A DNA stretch of 64,000 nt from Kalaharituber pfeilii (taxonomy: Eukaryota > Ascomycota > Pezizomycetes > Pezizales > Pezizaceae), in assembly GCA_015179045.1 (NCBI GenBank), contig WHUZ01000117.1, positions 1-64,000 of the forward strand. Direction: 5' to 3'. The translations under genes were made by a program, and so were the position numbers. Position 1 is the first letter of the stretch. Every line of letters starts with the position of its first letter. Shown here one piece after another: positions 34,786-44,659 of the stretch. The notes under the pieces are model-generated. The model had not been told where the DNA came from, ran no database searches, and saw only the letters and a program-made list of their open reading frames with translations.

Positions 34786-35510
34786 GTTTTATTTTTTATT
34801 TTTTTTTTATATCACATAACCCCGCTTATTGTTACTCGCTATGGCGACTGGGGCTGAAGTACAAATCATTACTGCGGCTGGGGGGGCAGACATATGGCAC
34901 TGGAGGTGTTGCTGGGCGGGAAGGGCTTGGAAATTCAGTATCGGCAAGGCGGAGAGCCCGGAGTGTCGGGGTGCGGGAAAGGGGAAGAGACGGCGGAACA
35001 CATCTGGGAAGCATGTAGGGTCTGGAGGCAGAAGTGGCGGGGGATCAGGAGGCGGTGAGGGTGTTGGAATGATGATCTAGCGGATCGGAGGTTTTGTTAA
35101 GTGTGGCGGAGGTTTCTGGAGTACAGCGGAGGTATTGGGAGTTTGTGGATTGCAGCGGAGGCTTGTGAGGAGAGGGAAGCTTGGGTATATGTATTGGGTT
35201 GGTTTCTCGTTTTTCTTTTCTTTCATCATTATGGAAATCTATGCGAATGAAATACTATTGAGTGCAGTACTGCAGCGTGAACTCTCGTGAATATTACAGA
35301 GGGAGCCCCGGGGGTGGAAGGAGGACGGCAGAGGCCCACTAGTAGTGATGTTGTTGTGGACGGGACGTTAGAGGCTTATTTCTTTTGCATTTACTCCATA
35401 TATTTATTTCTCTTTTTTCCCTTATTGCTTATGTACCTAACCTCGTCATAGCCCGTCGGGCGGCATGCGAGTAATGATATATATATAAAAAAAAATATCG
35501 CTATGGCAGG
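34786..35510 (-). mobile_element. outer retroposon (LINE tail) with 15-bp TSD, split by an inner LINE
   Basis: The outer element is a minus-orientation LINE tail: T-rich run, ATATCACATAACCCCGCTTA, then TCGCTATGGC, and after the inner insertion the remaining AGG. It is flanked by ACAAACATCGGGCTT at 34771..34785 and 35511..35525. Without the inner insertion it would be only about 60 bp. Confidence 0.85.
34846..35497 (+). mobile_element. inner LINE 3' part with 10-bp TSD
   Basis: This plus-strand copy encodes the LINE C terminus (ESPECRGCGKGEETAEHIW, then EACRVWRQKWR), a CCHC-like knuckle, then a 3' untranslated region. It ends with CTCGTCATAGCCCGTCGGGC, GGCATGCGAGTAATGATAT and A-rich tail. TCGCTATGGC at 34836..34845 and 35498..35507 is its target duplication, made inside the outer element. 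Confidence 0.85.
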
Positions 35511-35525
35511 ACAAACATCGGGCTT

Positions 35526-36597
35526 AGACGATCTTCTACAAGGTTATCTAAGTCCGTAATCATATAGTCAAGTTATATGGTCTGATTATATATTTTATTC
35601 TCATAACTTGTTTATATGATTTGTTCTGCTGTTATTATCGCATAGTTATGCCATATCGTGGTTCTATAACATTATTAATGGCCCCATCGTATGAACAATA
35701 ACATTATTCCTCTATTTGTTACGTAGTCATCCTGAATTCAGTATCTATAGATACCTCACTCAAATATATATATCCCGCTACCCATGACGTTAGTTGCCTT
35801 GGTGTTTAGAACTAGGTTACCCTTCCACTTTTATGTTTGTTACCATATAGCCTTTTCCCACACTAGTCATGTTAATGCTGCCGTGCTTGGTATCACCTTC
35901 GCACTCATCGGGTTATTCCCCTGACCGATTTGCAAGACAACAAGACCCTGCCTGCCCAGCACCGCAGCTTACAATCTCTCTCATCCAAAAAATAGAAATC
36001 GATCAATCAATTCAACCTTGCGCTTCAGAATTTTCACGAAGATGAATAATCGGCGGAATAGATTTATACGGCATTGCTAAACAGGGTTAAAGCATTTGAA
36101 ACAAGTTTGTGAATTTTTTTCAGACCGTTTTAAAAGCACTGGATGCTGTTCCGGACCTGCTCCGGAGCCCAGGTGTTTGGAAATATGAGCCGCATCACAA
36201 AATTCATAGACCTCTCCAAACAGCCCAATGTCGCTGGCGAAAGTGATGAATATCAAGGGGGAAGCAGGACTGAGTACAAGCCACTAGCTGAACGCTGGAT
36301 ACCTTAAATAGCGCACAATGAACTGAATCTGACAGATATCCCTTTAAGCAGCAGAACTGGGGGCAGGGATATGACACGGGTAGCATCCGCGCGACATCGT
36401 TCCACAAAATTCTCTTGTCGTTGGTCATTTGAGATGTGTACCAGAGATGGCCATTAGCGGGCTGATACTGGAACTCGAGCGGGATATCAGTATCACTTGG
36501 GTCATAACTGTTGCGGAGGTTCATTGCTGCGACTAAGTTTGGTCTTGTGATGATTTCCTCTTGTATTATTATGTAAGAAAGTATTTAGACAGCTCAT
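35526..36597. other. intergenic with one unassigned open frame
   Basis: No gene is firmly supported. The minus-strand frame 36204..36524 starts MNLRNSYDPSDTDIPLEFQY and reads like protein for about 50 residues before becoming Cys-rich. It might be one exon of a gene I cannot complete. Confidence 0.3.
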
Positions 36598-36885
36598 TAG
36601 CCTCGTCCCCAGGCGTTTGTAGAAGCCTGAGATTAGCTAATCGGGTAATCACGTGAGTGCCAAGAACTGTAAATATGTCATTTAAATATACAACCGCCTG
36701 GAGGCATTCCCTCCAAAATTATCGAACCCTGCAAAGTCGAACCAACCCCTGCAAATACTCTCGCCCTATCTACTATCGACTTGCCCGAATACGTTAGTGT
36801 AGTCTTTTTTCAATTCCGGTACCACGCATTGTGATTCTATTAGCCAATGTGGGTAGTATTTATACCATGGTCAATAAGGTATACA

Positions 36886-38060
36886 TTGAGAATCAAACTA
36901 ATGCGGAGTGTGGGTGGTATCCGGAATCAGTTTCTTATAGTGAAGCATATTTCCAAGAGTTTTATCATACTCCGGAGCTGAGTAGTTTTATACAACTATC
37001 TAGCAATAGCCTTGCCAAGTAGTATATGGCGGCAGAGTATAGCAGCACAACTTTCTACTGAGAGTCAAACTAATGCAGAGTGTAGCTGCCGGTAGCATCC
37101 GGAATGAGTTCCTCATGGTGAAGCATATGATTTCCAAGAGTTTTATCATACTCCGGAGCTGAATAGTTCTATACACCTATCTGGCAATGGCCTTGCCCAG
37201 TGGTATGTAGCGGTAGAGTATAGCAGTACAACTTCCTAGAGAGTCAAACTAATGCGGACGGAGTGTAGCTGGTGTCCGGAATGATTTTCTCATGGTGAAG
37301 CATATTATTTCTAAGAGTTTTATTATACTCCGGAGCTGAGTAGTTCTGTACAACTATCTGACAATGGCTTCGCCCAGTGGTATGTAGCGGTAGAGTATAG
37401 CAGTACAACTTTCTAGAGAGTCAAACTAATGCGGACGGAGTGTAGCAGGTGTCCGGAATGAGTTTCTCATGGTGAAGTATATTATTTCTAAGAGTTTTAT
37501 TATACTCCGGAGCTGAGTAGTTCTATACAACTATCTGGCAATAGCTTTGCCCAATGGTATACTAGTGGCAGTGGAGTATAGCAGTACTACTTTCCACTGA
37601 GAGTCAAACTAATGCGGAGTGTAGCGGGCATCCGGAATGAGTTCCTTATAATGAGGAATACCATTTCCGAGAGTTTTATCATACTCCGGAGCTGAATAGT
37701 TCTATACAGCTATCTGACAATGGCTTCGCCCAGTGGTATACTAGTGGCAGTGGAGTATAGCAGTACTACTTTCCACTAAGAGTCAAACTAATGCGAAGTG
37801 TAGCTGGCGTCCGGAATGAGTTCCTTATGATGAAGAATACTATTTTTGAAATTTTTACTATACTCCGGAGCTAAGTAGTTCTATATAACTACTTAGTAAT
37901 GGCCTTACTAATAAGTATAATAGTATCGGAGTAGATGATAGTAGCACTGAGAATCAAATTAGAGTAGAATATAATATAGCTGGCATCCAGAATTAGTTTC
38001 TCATAATAGAAAATATCATTTCTGAAAGTTTTGATTATAATCCAGAGGTGAGTAGTATAA
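36886..38060. repeat. ~178-bp satellite, about seven units, inside the TIR element
   Basis: Units start with GAGAGTCAAACTAATGCGGA near 36886, 37062, 37237, 37416, 37597, 37778 and 37951. Each continues with TCCGGAATGAG, GAGTTTTATCATACTCCGGA and GGTAGAGTATAGCAG. The last unit is AT-shifted and decayed. There is no reading frame across units. Confidence 0.9.
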
Positions 38061-38304
38061 AATATGTATATGTGACAAGCAATATACGACAAGCTGGAAT
38101 GGTGTCATAGTTACATAAATAAGTGCTATATAAGCATTGCTAGTCAAGTGTCTGTTTGACCTAGTGGATAGTAACTTTCTGTATATTATTCTAAGAGTTA
38201 TTAACTTCAATTCCAGTAAGTCCGACTCTTTTAGGTCCAACTCTCTCTGTCTTGAAGTCTAGTCTAACTGGCTAGCTATAGGTAGCTAACCAGTTACTAG
38301 TTAC

Positions 38305-38541
38305 TGTTACGGAGGTGGTAAACGCAGAAAGTTACCGTCCGCCAGGTCAAAAAGACACTTGACTAGCGATACTCGCTAGTCCTCTGCGTAGCTCATATAG
38401 TACTCATTATGCAACTGCGGCGCCTTTCCGGCTGTCGCATGTCGCTTACGTCGCATATACGCATTTCGTATGCGCTTGCATTTTTCGCTTTTCACGCGCT
38501 CCACCGGCCGCCCACACTACGGTCGCGGTGAACCCGTAACA
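38305..38541. mobile_element. 237-bp solo LTR with 5-bp TSD, nested in the TIR element
   Basis: It begins TGTTACGG and ends CCCGTAACA and is flanked by GTTAC at 38300..38304 and 38542..38546. The terminal bases match those of the 592-bp LTR at 32239, but length and interior differ. Confidence 0.8.
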
Positions 38542-38984
38542 GTTACTGCCTACCCACCTATATTAGCCCCATTCCCCAGTAATTAACTAGTTACCCAATT
38601 GTAGGGGACGAGGCTATACCTATAAGGAACAATTCCGGATAAAAGTTCCTATAATTAATTGGCTATGCAGAGGTAGTAGAAGAACTTAACACTGGACTTA
38701 CATAGCTGGACGGCACCCCCAGCACCCCCTCAAGCTCTCCATAGGAAGTAGTGTATTTGACGAAAAAGTACGCGGAACATTACGGTTCCGTAATACATGC
38801 TCCGAATCCATTACGATTTCGACCTCCGGCGCGAAGTGGTTTTGCTCGAGATAGAGTTGCAACAATGCCTCCAGGCGGTTGTATATTTAAATGACAGTTT
38901 TTATTGTATTTACAGTTCTTGGCACTCACGTGATCACCCGATTAGCTAATCTCAGGCTTCTACAACCGCCTGGGGACGAGGCTA

Positions 38985-39843
38985 CCGGGCTACCGCTTAC
39001 CGTACTCGGGGTCAAGGGTAAGTCTACAGAAGTGCTATGCACTGCATTGCCAAGCGTCCTCTAGGTAACGCGATGTGGACAATTAACTGTAATTTAGACG
39101 TGTCGCTAAACACATAAGTGTCAACAGAGCTATATTACCGGTACGCGCATAAGTTACAGCAGCAATGAAGCTACGAGGAACCCGAAAAGTTTGACAGTCT
39201 GAGCAAATTCCGGAATAGAGAGACTACACGAGATGAGCGTCTTAGAATTATTACACTACGTGATGATGCAAATCTGCTGTCGGATTAAGGACATGGAGGT
39301 ACTGAAGGAAAAGCTACAAGAGGAATGGGAAAAAATAATGAAGGAGAGGTTGCTGTCATTAGTTAGGAGTATGCCAAATAGACTCTGAGCTATTATTGCT
39401 GCTGGTTGGGCTGCGACACCTTATTAATTTAATGATAGAAGTTTTTGTATGTAAATCCCATATAAAAGTTCTGAAGACTTTTGTTCGATTATCCATGCTA
39501 TGTTGCGTTGCTATGGGGCATCTGCAAGATGCCCAGTTATGCAGCTCTTATGCATCTGAAGACTAACCCTGACCCCCGAGTACATAGATATGCCCTGCGC
39601 CGCCTGATATTCAGGTCACATGCTGCAATGCACTTTCTTGGCGCTGCGCTGTGGAGGCGCCACCACACAATGGCCACACGCTAAACCGTTTCTGTCGCGA
39701 TCTTTCGACATTGGGGCGGGGAATTGATGAAACATCATTTTCCAAAAAGTTTTTTGCTCAGTAATTTTGTTGAAATATAGTGTCCTATCTCGGTCTGACA
39801 CCGGAAGCGTAAATTCGATAGTCAAATTTGAAATAACAGAACG
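38985..39843. other. intergenic region upstream of the DUF4238-like gene
   Basis: No gene supported. The part next to 39844 should hold the promoter; nothing distinctive is visible. Confidence 0.4.
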
Positions 39844-42695
39844 ATGCCAGGTGGTCGCCGCAAGGGTCGGAAGCCATCGAGCGCGGGTGGAATTCCGACG
39901 ACTGCGGAGCCCACCGCTGATGCGGGGCCCAAGCCTGAGCCAGCAGACACCACCTCGATCCCAGTTGCGGTTCCACCGGATCCAGTTGCCACGGACCCGG
40001 GTTCCAGTTCCGAGCCAGCACCGACGATTCCTCCGGCGGCGGCTGCTGGAGAAGGTGCGACGGATGCGGGGGCCCAAAAGTCTGGGGCTAGCAGATCGCA
40101 CCGCCGTAGGGGGAAGAAACCGCCCGCCGGTAGCTCAACCACGGAAGCTAAAGATGCCACCTCCACGGACGCGCGTGTGACACTAGTAGCTCGAAATCGT
40201 ACTAGGGACGAGGGCGCCGGGATAATCCCGACGCTCCCACTTGATGATAAGGTATCTCCGGTTACTGGGGACGCACCACAAGATACCTTGGAAGGTAAAG
40301 ACACCACCTCCACTAAGGCACTTGTGACACTCGTAGTTCGAAATCGTACTAGTGACGAAGGCGCCGGGATAATCCCTACGCTCCCACTTGATGATGAGGT
40401 ACCTCCGGTTACTGGGGACGCACCACAAGATGCCTCGGCAGCAACCGCGACGGCAACCACTGCGGGTGCCTCCAAAGCATCCAAGAACCGGCGCAGGGGG
40501 AAGAAGAAAACTGGGGCTACGGGGACGGATGCTGGCACAGGACCAACCGCAGCTGCAGAGAACGTGCAGGCGGTAATGCCCCCAATTGAGACCGTTGACG
40601 TTGAGAATAATGGTGCGGAGCCAGGTACGATATTGGATACCGCAAAAGCTGCACGCGCGGAAACTACGGCATTGCCCTCAGCACCTGCGATCCCTGGTGA
40701 TTCACAGGCAGGCAAATCATCAACACTCGCCGCGTCTGCAGAGCCCACGACCGCTGCCTCCGCAAAGAAGCGCCGCAAGGGTAAGAAGCCCGCAAAGTCT
40801 GCCGCCGACACCACGGCCGCCGGCGAGTCCGGCCAAGGTGCTGCCCCCACCACCGACCGCGCACAGGACCAGCGCGACGAGGACCGGTACCACCACTTCA
40901 TCCCACGCCTCGCACTGCGCAACTTCTCCCCGGCACCTCCCCAGGCCAAACCAGACCGCAACCCACGCATCCACTACTATCACCTCAGCACGCACAATCT
41001 CCACTTCGATCCAGTCGGCAACCGCTACGGAAACCCGTCCATGTACCTTGATGCCTCTGCATCCAACAAACAACACATCGAGGTAGCCCTCAGCAAGCTT
41101 GAGCGCATCGCTAGCAACATCATCACGCGGATCAAGGAAGCCCTTGCGAAAGGAGACGCAATGGTGACCATGACACGCACGGAGAGGAACAATCTGCGCA
41201 AGTTCTTGTTCGTGATGAGATACCGCACGCAGCTAATTTGGGGCAAGTACAATCGACCTTTGGAGCAGTACGATATGGCGGACCGCTCTCACGTGCTGAA
41301 ATACATGCGGAGGAAGGGGTTTACCAAGCCGTTGGAGGTGTGGTTGCATACGCTAAAGACAATCCTGGACACACATCTCGACGCGAACAAGACGTGGATC
41401 CAAAAAATCCGAGAAGAATGCTTTGAGCACGACGCAGCCTGGTTCGTCTTCAATATGGAGGAATCCTTCATGGCGTTGTGCACCCCCAAAAGCGATGATG
41501 ACGAGTTTATTTTATCCGAGTGCGCGTTCAGCATCCACGAGGGGCCAACAGAGGCTCCGATGGCAGCGTACACTAAATCCGACCCATCCGGCATGCTCGA
41601 TCCGTTAGAATTTGGCAGATCCCGCTCCAGCAAATACACAGAGTTCCACAAGCTCGCGCCCTTAGCGCCCAACTTACTGGTGGTCCTACGCAGCAACCAC
41701 TTGCGCGGGGAAAACAAGTGGATGTTGAAAGAACGGGCGAAGTTCCCAGGACAAGAGCAATGGGCTAGGAAGAGTATATTCGACCACCTTGACTTGAAAC
41801 CCGCAATGCCCAGCTACGGACAGGTGACGCCCGCGGAGTTCAAGCCAAAGGACGACGACAAGTTTACGTTCAAGCTCCATAAGCTTGGGCATAGGGACGT
41901 TAGATTGTTCAACTCGGTCATTTTGGAAGAGGCGAAGCAGGGGCTGACGTGGAGGCGAGATGAGGCGATGGTGAGGACATTGAGGGAGTACCTGGAGGAT
42001 GAATCTTGCAAGTTGGGGGCAGAGTTTACGTTGTTCACGGGCGCGCTGGACACTTTGCCGGACGTTCGGAGGAGGGAAGCGTTGTGGATACTAGTGAGGA
42101 AGTTGGAGCAGCGGATGGGGGCAGCGACGGTGTGGACCATGCCCACGTTGGGAAGCCATTTCCAGGGGATGGACAGGCTAGAGCGGAGCCTGGCGCAGAA
42201 TAAGTTTGCAAAGGGGTATTTCCAGCTTGGTGAGTTACCGTCCTATGTTGCCCTTCATGCAAGTGCATGTGTTGAGACAGAGTACGTCCACTTCACCCAG
42301 GTGGCACAACAACCCACTTCATGCGCGACTTCTTCCAGGCCTCGATCGTTTCCAAGATGCGCATCAAGGTTGCCGACGCCCTGCCCAACGGCGAACAGCA
42401 CCGCCTCTACTGCAAAGGCGTCATGAGGAACTTGTTTGCGTTTCTCTCAATGCTGCCCAGTGCGGTGATTTACCTTCACGTAAAGATATGGAGGATACTG
42501 CAGGACCAGAGACTGAAGGCCGTGGCGGCGGGGCTGAGAATGGTCGATATGTTCAGAGAGGAGAGTGTAGACACCTTGGGGTGGGAGTCGTTTGGGGCGG
42601 AGGATGCAGTGGCGCAGCGTACGTTGGCCTTCTCATCCAGGCAAGACTGCGAAGGACAAGAACGACGTGCTGACTGTGTTTCGCCCATAACATAG
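39844..42695 (+). CDS. DUF4238-like protein with repetitive basic N-terminal region, two exons
   Basis: Exons 39844..42229 and 42301..42695 join at phase 1 over a 71-bp intron (GTGAGT ... CCCAG), giving 926 aa. Residues 1-335 are Ala/Pro/Thr-rich and low in complexity, with four similar basic motifs (GRRKGRKPS, RRRGKKPPA, RRRGKKKTG, RRKGKKPAK) and one internal duplication of 49 codons (VTLVARNRT ... PVTGDAPQD). From about residue 345 the DUF4238-like part begins with the YHHFIPRLALRNFSP signature and continues with the FLFVMRYRT helix. The C terminus (VDTLGWESFGAEDAVAQRTLA) also looks family-like. In fungi the family has no established biochemical role. The basic motifs suggest nuclear targeting or nucleic-acid contact (inference). 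The gene looks intact. Confidence 0.8.
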
Positions 42696-42733
42696 TGGCG
42701 ACTAAAATCCCCAAAGAGCACCACTCGTGTCTG

Positions 42734-43255
42734 ATGCTCCAGGCCTCATTGCGTAGGGTGTCCCAAGAACAGGACCGCCTACAAGGATACAACGGCACTG
42801 AGTTAGGCTCGATTGAATATTGGGGTAAGCATTCTCGTTCGCCCTCTCCTTTTCCTTCCCGTTCCAACATGGACCTTGTCTCCTTTGCATATAGTGTAAA
42901 CTCACTCTTCTAACTCTCATCACGACAGGCGGAATCGTATCTTCATGTGAGTTTTTTTTTTTTTTTCTTCCTCATTTTCCAGTCTAAATTTTTTTTTTCT
43001 CAATCCCTCCCCGTTCAAAACTGAACCAATGGAACGTCAATAGTCTGGCTCGAGTCCACCGCACTGTACGACCCGCAGCAGCGGGCGTACCTTCTCGACC
43101 CCTACCGCGAGGAGTGGGCCCCGGAGGCTGTGATCTTGGCGGAGATGAGGGCGCGGTGCGTAGCTAAAATGGAGAGGGTTTTGGAAGGCAAGTGGGGTGA
43201 GGAGGTGGCGAGTTTTGTTTGGGAGTGGTTGTATGCGGGGCCGGATGAGGACTAA
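42734..43255 (+). CDS. small three-exon gene of unknown function, 106 aa
   Basis: Exons 42734..42824, 42929..42946 and 43044..43255 join in frame and give 106 residues. The middle exon is only 18 bp, and both introns have GTAAGC/GTGAGT donors and AG acceptors. The product contains LGSIEYWGGIVSS, ESTALYDPQQRAYLLDPYRE, and a Trp-rich helical C terminus (VASFVWEWLYAGPDED). The start is the first ATG after an in-frame stop. The exon could instead belong to an alternative 3' end of the upstream DUF4238-like gene, 38 bp away. Family not recognised; regular codon structure across splice sites supports a real gene. Confidence 0.5.
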
Positions 43256-43790
43256 TCTGTGGATGAGAAGTGTGAAGGGTTGGGGAGATGGTAGTTGCAA
43301 GTGGGGTAGGGTTAGGGGTACGTACTTGCCCTAAAGTATATCGGGGAAGAATGGGGAATGTAGGGCTTAGGGAAAGTGAGCGCGAGAGGGGGGGGGTTGA
43401 GATGCTAGATTATATGTTATATTGTACATCCCACTGCATCATATTTCATATACATATAAACCTTTTTCATTATCAAGCAATTTTCCTGCGTGCACAAACG
43501 CGCACTATAGTAGCGATCGAGTAGACCTTTTGATTCCATACTGGCATATTGCTAGCATCATGAATAGCCTCCATTCGACTTGACAACTCATCACAATATA
43601 CTTATTCAATCCCAAGAAATCTTTTGCAACACGTTCACCCACTTCTTCTTCTCATTAGCACAGGAGCTGTCAAACTATTAGAGAAATCACCTGTTCACGC
43701 AGGCGAACGAATTTGGAGAGCTGTTTAGAAAAGCGCGAAATGGGATTGGAGTTGTCGTGGGCTACTGTAGTATTTTTTTGGTATGGGACA
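43256..43790. other. intergenic, no feature recognised
   Basis: Probable 3' untranslated region of the small gene followed by non-descript sequence. Confidence 0.4.
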
Positions 43791-44036
43791 ACTGGGGTGG
43801 AGACGTTGATGGAGTGGGTGGGAATACTGTATAAAGGATTGGCGGAGTGGAGGGGATGGGGTATTACTTGCTTGGGTGGGTGAGTTAAGATTCAGGGGAG
43901 ACGGAGCGTGTGTTATTCTTTTCGTTTCTTTGATTATGCTTCGTGACTTATATATTTTCCGTTTCCTTGTTTCTCACACCTCGCCATAGCCTATAGGGTG
44001 GTATGTGAGTACTGATAATAAAAAAAAAAAAAAAAA
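43790..44036 (+). mobile_element. LINE 3' end, poly(A)
   Basis: G-rich 3' untranslated sequence ends with CTCGCCATAGCCTATAGGGT, GGTATGTGAGTACTGATAAT and an A18 tail, the family terminus. The 5' limit is uncertain and no convincing target duplication was found. Confidence 0.6.
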
Positions 44037-44096
44037 AAGGATTTTTTTTTCTGGCGCCGGACCGCAACTTGCCTGTTGACTTCTAAGTAATGTATC

Positions 44097-44153
44097 GCCC
44101 TGCCTTGGCGAACAGCTGCATGCGGGGTCACGTGATATAAAAAAAAAAAAGAA
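44097..44153 (+). mobile_element. 57-bp LINE tail insertion with 11-bp TSD
   Basis: GCCCTGCCTTGGCGAACAGC, TGCATGCGGGGTCACGTGAT and an A-rich tail sit between AGTAATGTATC at 44086..44096 and 44154..44164. Confidence 0.85.
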
Positions 44154-44164
44154 AGTAATGTATC

Positions 44165-44655
44165 ACGTGAGCGCACGTGGGCAGCTTGGCGCCCACACAC
44201 ATTCCCACCCGAGGAATTTTGTAAACCGTGTACTACATACCGCTTACCAACGCTCCCGTACATGAGTGCTAGCGTGGTGTCACAATATTGTATGGCGGCG
44301 TCGTAACGCAATTTTTATACAACTTGTGCCACCGCGTGGTTGATGGAAATGAACACTTTCAAGTACCTGCCATGGCCAGCTAGCCTCGCACATAACAGGA
44401 CAGACGAGTATAACGTAACGGCTGCTTAGCTACTTCATACATTACGAAGCAAATATAAAATACTTAGGTTGCCTACCTGAGGAATGGTCGCAATATGCTA
44501 TGGGTTATGAATGATTTTACCATTCACGGTTTTCCTGCAAAAACTCCTGCTACCTTATGGTCCAAGATAGGAAGCCCGCCAGTCTCAGGAGACTTGGGAA
44601 TTAGTGTGGCGAGGTTTAGATATGCGGGTATATGCAATGCAGTTTGTGAAGTTGG
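44165..44655. other. intergenic, no feature recognised
   Basis: No gene or repeat supported. Confidence 0.4.
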
Positions 44656-44659
44656 AGGT

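Larger units (their letters stand above)
36600..38982. mobile_element. 2.4-kb element with ~110-bp TIRs, TA target
   Basis: The left arm 36600..36722 (GCCTCGTCCCCAGGCG, TTGTAGAAGCCTGAGATTAG, then CAACCGCCTGGAGGCATT) is repeated inverted at 38866..38982; one arm has an extra ~12 bp. Ends abut TA at 36598..36599 and 38983..38984. The interior carries a ~178-bp satellite and a nested solo LTR, and no transposase frame. It is a non-autonomous DNA element of unusual content. Confidence 0.8.
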
